NCBI RefSeq assembly: GCF_015354245.1
Contig: NZ_JADKYZ010000002.1
Coordinates: 124,001 to 188,000, forward strand
Direction: 5' to 3'
DNA: 64,000 nt
From: Diaphorobacter caeni
Lineage (GTDB): Bacteria; Pseudomonadota; Gammaproteobacteria; Burkholderiales; Burkholderiaceae_C
The notes beneath the pieces are model-generated. The model saw only the letters and a list, made by a program, of their open reading frames with translations. It ran no database searches and had not been told where the DNA came from. Position numbers and translations under genes: made by a program. Shown piece after piece: positions 61,813 to 64,000 of this stretch. The first letter of the stretch is position 1. Each line of letters opens with the position of its first letter.

Positions 61813-63786
61813 TCATTCAAACAGCAGATCGACCTCGGCGTGCTGCAGCATGCGCTCCTGGGGCGCCAGCGGCGTGTGCACGAGGCGATCCGTCAGGCTG
61901 TTCAGGCGCTGCTCCAGTTCCTTGAGATGCGCTTCGGCGGATTCGATTTCCGCGATGCGTTCAGCCAGTCCGTTGGCCGCCGTCTGGATGCGGTCCACCG
62001 CCTCGATGCGGCGCGAGAAGCTGCGCTTGCGTTCGCGCAGTTGGGCGTCGAGCTGGGCCGTCGCCGACTTGCTCCACAGCTCCAGCTCGTTGGAAGCCGA
62101 ATCAAGCACCGCGCGCAGCCGCAGCGTGAGGCCGCGCAGCAGTCGCTGCGAGAACTCCGGCTGCGCGAGGCGCAGGGCGTTGCCCATGCCGATGTACTGT
62201 TCGTGGCGGCGCTCGATCTCGGTGACGTCCGCGATGTAGGACTCGAACTGCGGCGCGGCCGGAGCATGCAGCGAGAAGCCGAATTCCGCGTTGAGCTGAC
62301 GGAAGGTGCCGCCCAGCATGTCGCGGATCTCGAGGCCCGACTCCTGCGCGCTTTCAAGCAGCCCTCGCACGCGCGCCAGCGTTTCGGCGTAGACCTTGCG
62401 CAGACCCAGCTTGAGCATGCCGCCCTGCAGCGCCTCGGCGAGCGGCGCCATTTCGGCCTTGAGCGCGCGCGAGCCCATCTTGTGGAAAACCTCGCGCATC
62501 ATCTTCAGATGCACGGCGCGCAGCGCCTGCACCTTGGCCGCGCTGGCGTCGAACTCCCGCTGCTCAAGCTCGATGCGGCCACGCATCGCCTGGATCACCG
62601 TCGCGTTCTTGCCGCGCAGGCTGTTGAGCTCGGACATCTGGTCATCGAGGTCACGGCGGCGGATGTTGAGCACGCGCGTGGTTTCTGCCTGCAGGCCATT
62701 CACGCCATTGGCGACGACGCCGCGCAGAATCCCTTGACGACGCCCGAGAATGCCCTCGCCAAGTGCTTCTTCGAGATGCGGCAGACCGCTGGCCTCGAGC
62801 AGCACGTCGTCGGCATTGATCTTCGCGACCAGCCCCTTCTGCGCCGACACCGGCACCACCTGGCTCAGCGACACGCCCAGGATGTCCGCTGAGTTGCGGC
62901 ACTGCTGGTCCAGCTGGTCCTGCACCTGCGTGGGAGTGCTCAGCGAATCCCACAGCGTGTCGATCTTGTTGAGCACGACGATGCGCGTCTCGTTGTTCTC
63001 GACCGAAGCGCCCAGATGCTCGCGCCAGATCGACAGGTCCGAACGCGTCACGCCCGTGTCCGCCCCCAGAATGAAGACCACGGCATGCGCCTGCGGGATC
63101 AGGTTGATGGTCAGCTCGGGCTCGGCACCGACGGCGTTGAGGCCCGGCGTATCCAGAATCACCAGCCCTTGCTGGAGCAGCGGATGCGGCACGTTGATGA
63201 GCGCGTGGCGCCACATCGGCACCTCGACCATGCCCTTGGAATCGGTCAGCGGATTGTCGTCAGGCGAATCGTCGTGCCAGAAACCCAGCGCGCGGGCCTC
63301 GTCGACGGTCACGGTGCGCACTTCGGACACCTTGGCGAGCGAAGTCGCCATCTGGTCGGCATCGTCGATCTCAAGCGGAATCTCGGTCCACTGCTGCTGC
63401 TTGAGGCGCCACTCGGCCAGGCCCTGCGGCTGCAGTCGGGTCTCGATGGGAAGCAGGCGCAAGCTCGCGGCGGTGCCCGTCTCATAGGAGAGCTCCGTCG
63501 GGCACATGGTGGTGCGGCCGGCGCTGGCCGGCATGATGCGGCGGCCGTAGTCTGCAAAGAAGATCGCGTTGATCAGCTCGGACTTGCCGCGCGAGAATTC
63601 GGCCACGAAAGCGACCATCACCTTGTCGCTGCGCACCTGCTCTTCCAGACGCTGCAGCCGCTCCTCGATGGAAGCGTCCATCAGGTCATGCGCGCTCATC
63701 CATTCGGCCAACTGCTTGAGCTGCTGGGCGAATGCGCGCTTCCACACGCCGTGCTGGTCAAACTGTTCGTTGAATGAGGGTCCCAC
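61813..63786 (-). CDS. Bacterial dynamin-like GTPase
   Basis: A 657-residue large GTPase. The P-loop is AEFSRGKSELINAI, where the first Gly of GxxxxGKS is Ala; switch region has PTELSYETG, G3 is DTPGLNAVG, G4 is LNKIDTLW. Large helical regions with coiled-coil propensity follow (about residues 365-600), as in dynamin-like membrane-remodelling proteins. The start is GTG; no ATG lies nearby in frame. It lies between mutM and mutY on the same strand. Whether it acts on the membrane or on something else is unknown. Confidence 0.85.
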   Translation of the reverse strand: MGPSFNEQFDQHGVWKRAFAQQLKQLAEWMSAHDLMDASIEERLQRLEEQVRSDKVMVAFVAEFSRGKSELINAIFFADYGRRIMPASAGRTTMCPTELSYETGTAASLRLLPIETRLQPQGLAEWRLKQQQWTEIPLEIDDADQMATSLAKVSEVRTVTVDEARALGFWHDDSPDDNPLTDSKGMVEVPMWRHALINVPHPLLQQGLVILDTPGLNAVGAEPELTINLIPQAHAVVFILGADTGVTRSDLSIWREHLGASVENNETRIVVLNKIDTLWDSLSTPTQVQDQLDQQCRNSADILGVSLSQVVPVSAQKGLVAKINADDVLLEASGLPHLEEALGEGILGRRQGILRGVVANGVNGLQAETTRVLNIRRRDLDDQMSELNSLRGKNATVIQAMRGRIELEQREFDASAAKVQALRAVHLKMMREVFHKMGSRALKAEMAPLAEALQGGMLKLGLRKVYAETLARVRGLLESAQESGLEIRDMLGGTFRQLNAEFGFSLHAPAAPQFESYIADVTEIERRHEQYIGMGNALRLAQPEFSQRLLRGLTLRLRAVLDSASNELELWSKSATAQLDAQLRERKRSFSRRIEAVDRIQTAANGLAERIAEIESAEAHLKELEQRLNSLTDRLVHTPLAPQERMLQHAEVDLLFE

Positions 63787-63802
63787 GGTAATCTGCTTTA
63801 TT

Positions 63803-63856
63803 GTTATATCGTATCAATCGTTGAATGCCGATTGATACGAAAGTTGCTTATATAAC
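63803..63856. promoter_or_regulatory. Nested inverted repeats upstream of the dynamin-like gene
   Basis: TCGTATCAATC (63809-63819) and GATTGATACGA (63830-63840) are perfect 11-bp arms with a 10-base spacer; outside them GTTATAT (63803-63809) pairs with ATATAAC (63850-63856). The area is much more A+T-rich than the genes on both sides and should contain the promoter of the dynamin-like gene. Confidence 0.5.
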
Positions 63857-63947
63857 GCAATATAGCATCGCATCATGCGGAAGGGCCAAAGCAATTGTGG
63901 TCTAACGGCCCGACTGGACGGATAGACAACAGAAAGTTGCCCGTCGT

Positions 63948-64000
63948 CTAGGCCTTTTGGCAGTGCGCGCAGAAAAAGGTGCTGCGCTGCCCTTGCCGCA
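63948..64000 (-). CDS. mutM: Formamidopyrimidine-DNA glycosylase MutM, last codons
   Basis: The last 16 codons and stop of a gene continuing beyond the window. The translated end is RQGQRSTFFCAHCQKA. This is the C-terminus of the MutM zinc finger, where the final CxxC (FFCAHCQ) and the Gln-Arg-Ser/Gly-Thr-Phe motif are highly conserved. MutM removes 8-oxoguanine; together with mutY 2.3 kb away it represents the GO repair system. Confidence 0.85.
   Translation of the reverse strand, partial: RQGQRSTFFCAHCQKA

Noticed and set aside
61679-61820. Longer MutY with 47 additional N-terminal residues
   Set aside because: The extra segment overlaps the dynamin-like gene, has no family resemblance and precedes the conserved MutY start.
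1-64000. CRISPR array, insertion sequence, prophage or integrase
   Set aside because: No regularly spaced repeats, transposase, integrase or phage-like gene was seen on either strand.

Overview
The window comes from a high-G+C betaproteobacterium of the Burkholderiales, most likely a member of the Comamonadaceae. The reasoning is gene order and family content: rpsO, pnp, a quinone oxidoreductase, tpiA, secG, tRNA-Leu and a complete fourteen-gene nuoA-N operon run in that order on one strand. The operon ends in the DUF2818 and DUF1178 genes that usually close it in this group. The blocks gmk-rpoZ-spoT-greB, hrcA/nadK-recN-rapZ-mutY and yicC/kinase/phosphatase/rph/rdgB/hemW point the same way. 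No insertion sequence, phage, CRISPR array or rRNA gene was seen. Nearly all of the window is chromosomal core, with one accessory-looking island.

Layout. 1-9.5 kb: 3' end of an amiC-type amidase, a glycine-zipper lipoprotein, a DedA membrane protein, a three-gene ABC transporter unit, mutL, a small exported protein, gdhA behind a dyad-rich promoter region, and a LysE-type exporter. 9.6-10.4 kb: a periplasmic solute-binding protein resembling cyclohexadienyl dehydratase. 10.5-18.4 kb: a surface polysaccharide cluster with an ABC-2 permease and ATPase (Wzm/Wzt type), two glycosyltransferases, a PIG-L-like protein, a Gfo/Idh/MocA oxidoreductase, a DegT aminotransferase and a cupin. Its base composition is visibly less G+C-rich than its surroundings.

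18.4-39.2 kb, minus strand: DUF1178, DUF2818, nuoN-A, tRNA-Leu(GAG), secG, tpiA, quinone oxidoreductase, pnp, rpsO. A long perfect hairpin lies between tRNA-Leu and nuoA, and two hairpins lie in the pnp leader. 39.4-45.2 kb: a small exported protein, tRNA-Arg(ACG), greB, then spoT, rpoZ, gmk and yicC on the minus strand. 45.2-50.0 kb: a Ser/Thr kinase and PP2C phosphatase pair, rph, rdgB and hemW.

50.0-55.5 kb: an I78-type inhibitor lipoprotein, a ferric-reductase-like flavocytochrome with a PepSY protein, and divergently a second PepSY protein with an OmpR-type two-component system. An MgtC protein follows. 55.7-64 kb: a CAU-anticodon tRNA, hrcA, nadK, recN, rapZ, mutY, a dynamin-like GTPase and the last codons of mutM.

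The least explained parts are the polysaccharide island with its odd PIG-L-like and glycosyltransferase-linked modules, the PepSY/flavocytochrome/two-component locus, the kinase/phosphatase pair next to nucleotide-sanitation genes, and the dynamin-like GTPase between two oxidative DNA repair genes.
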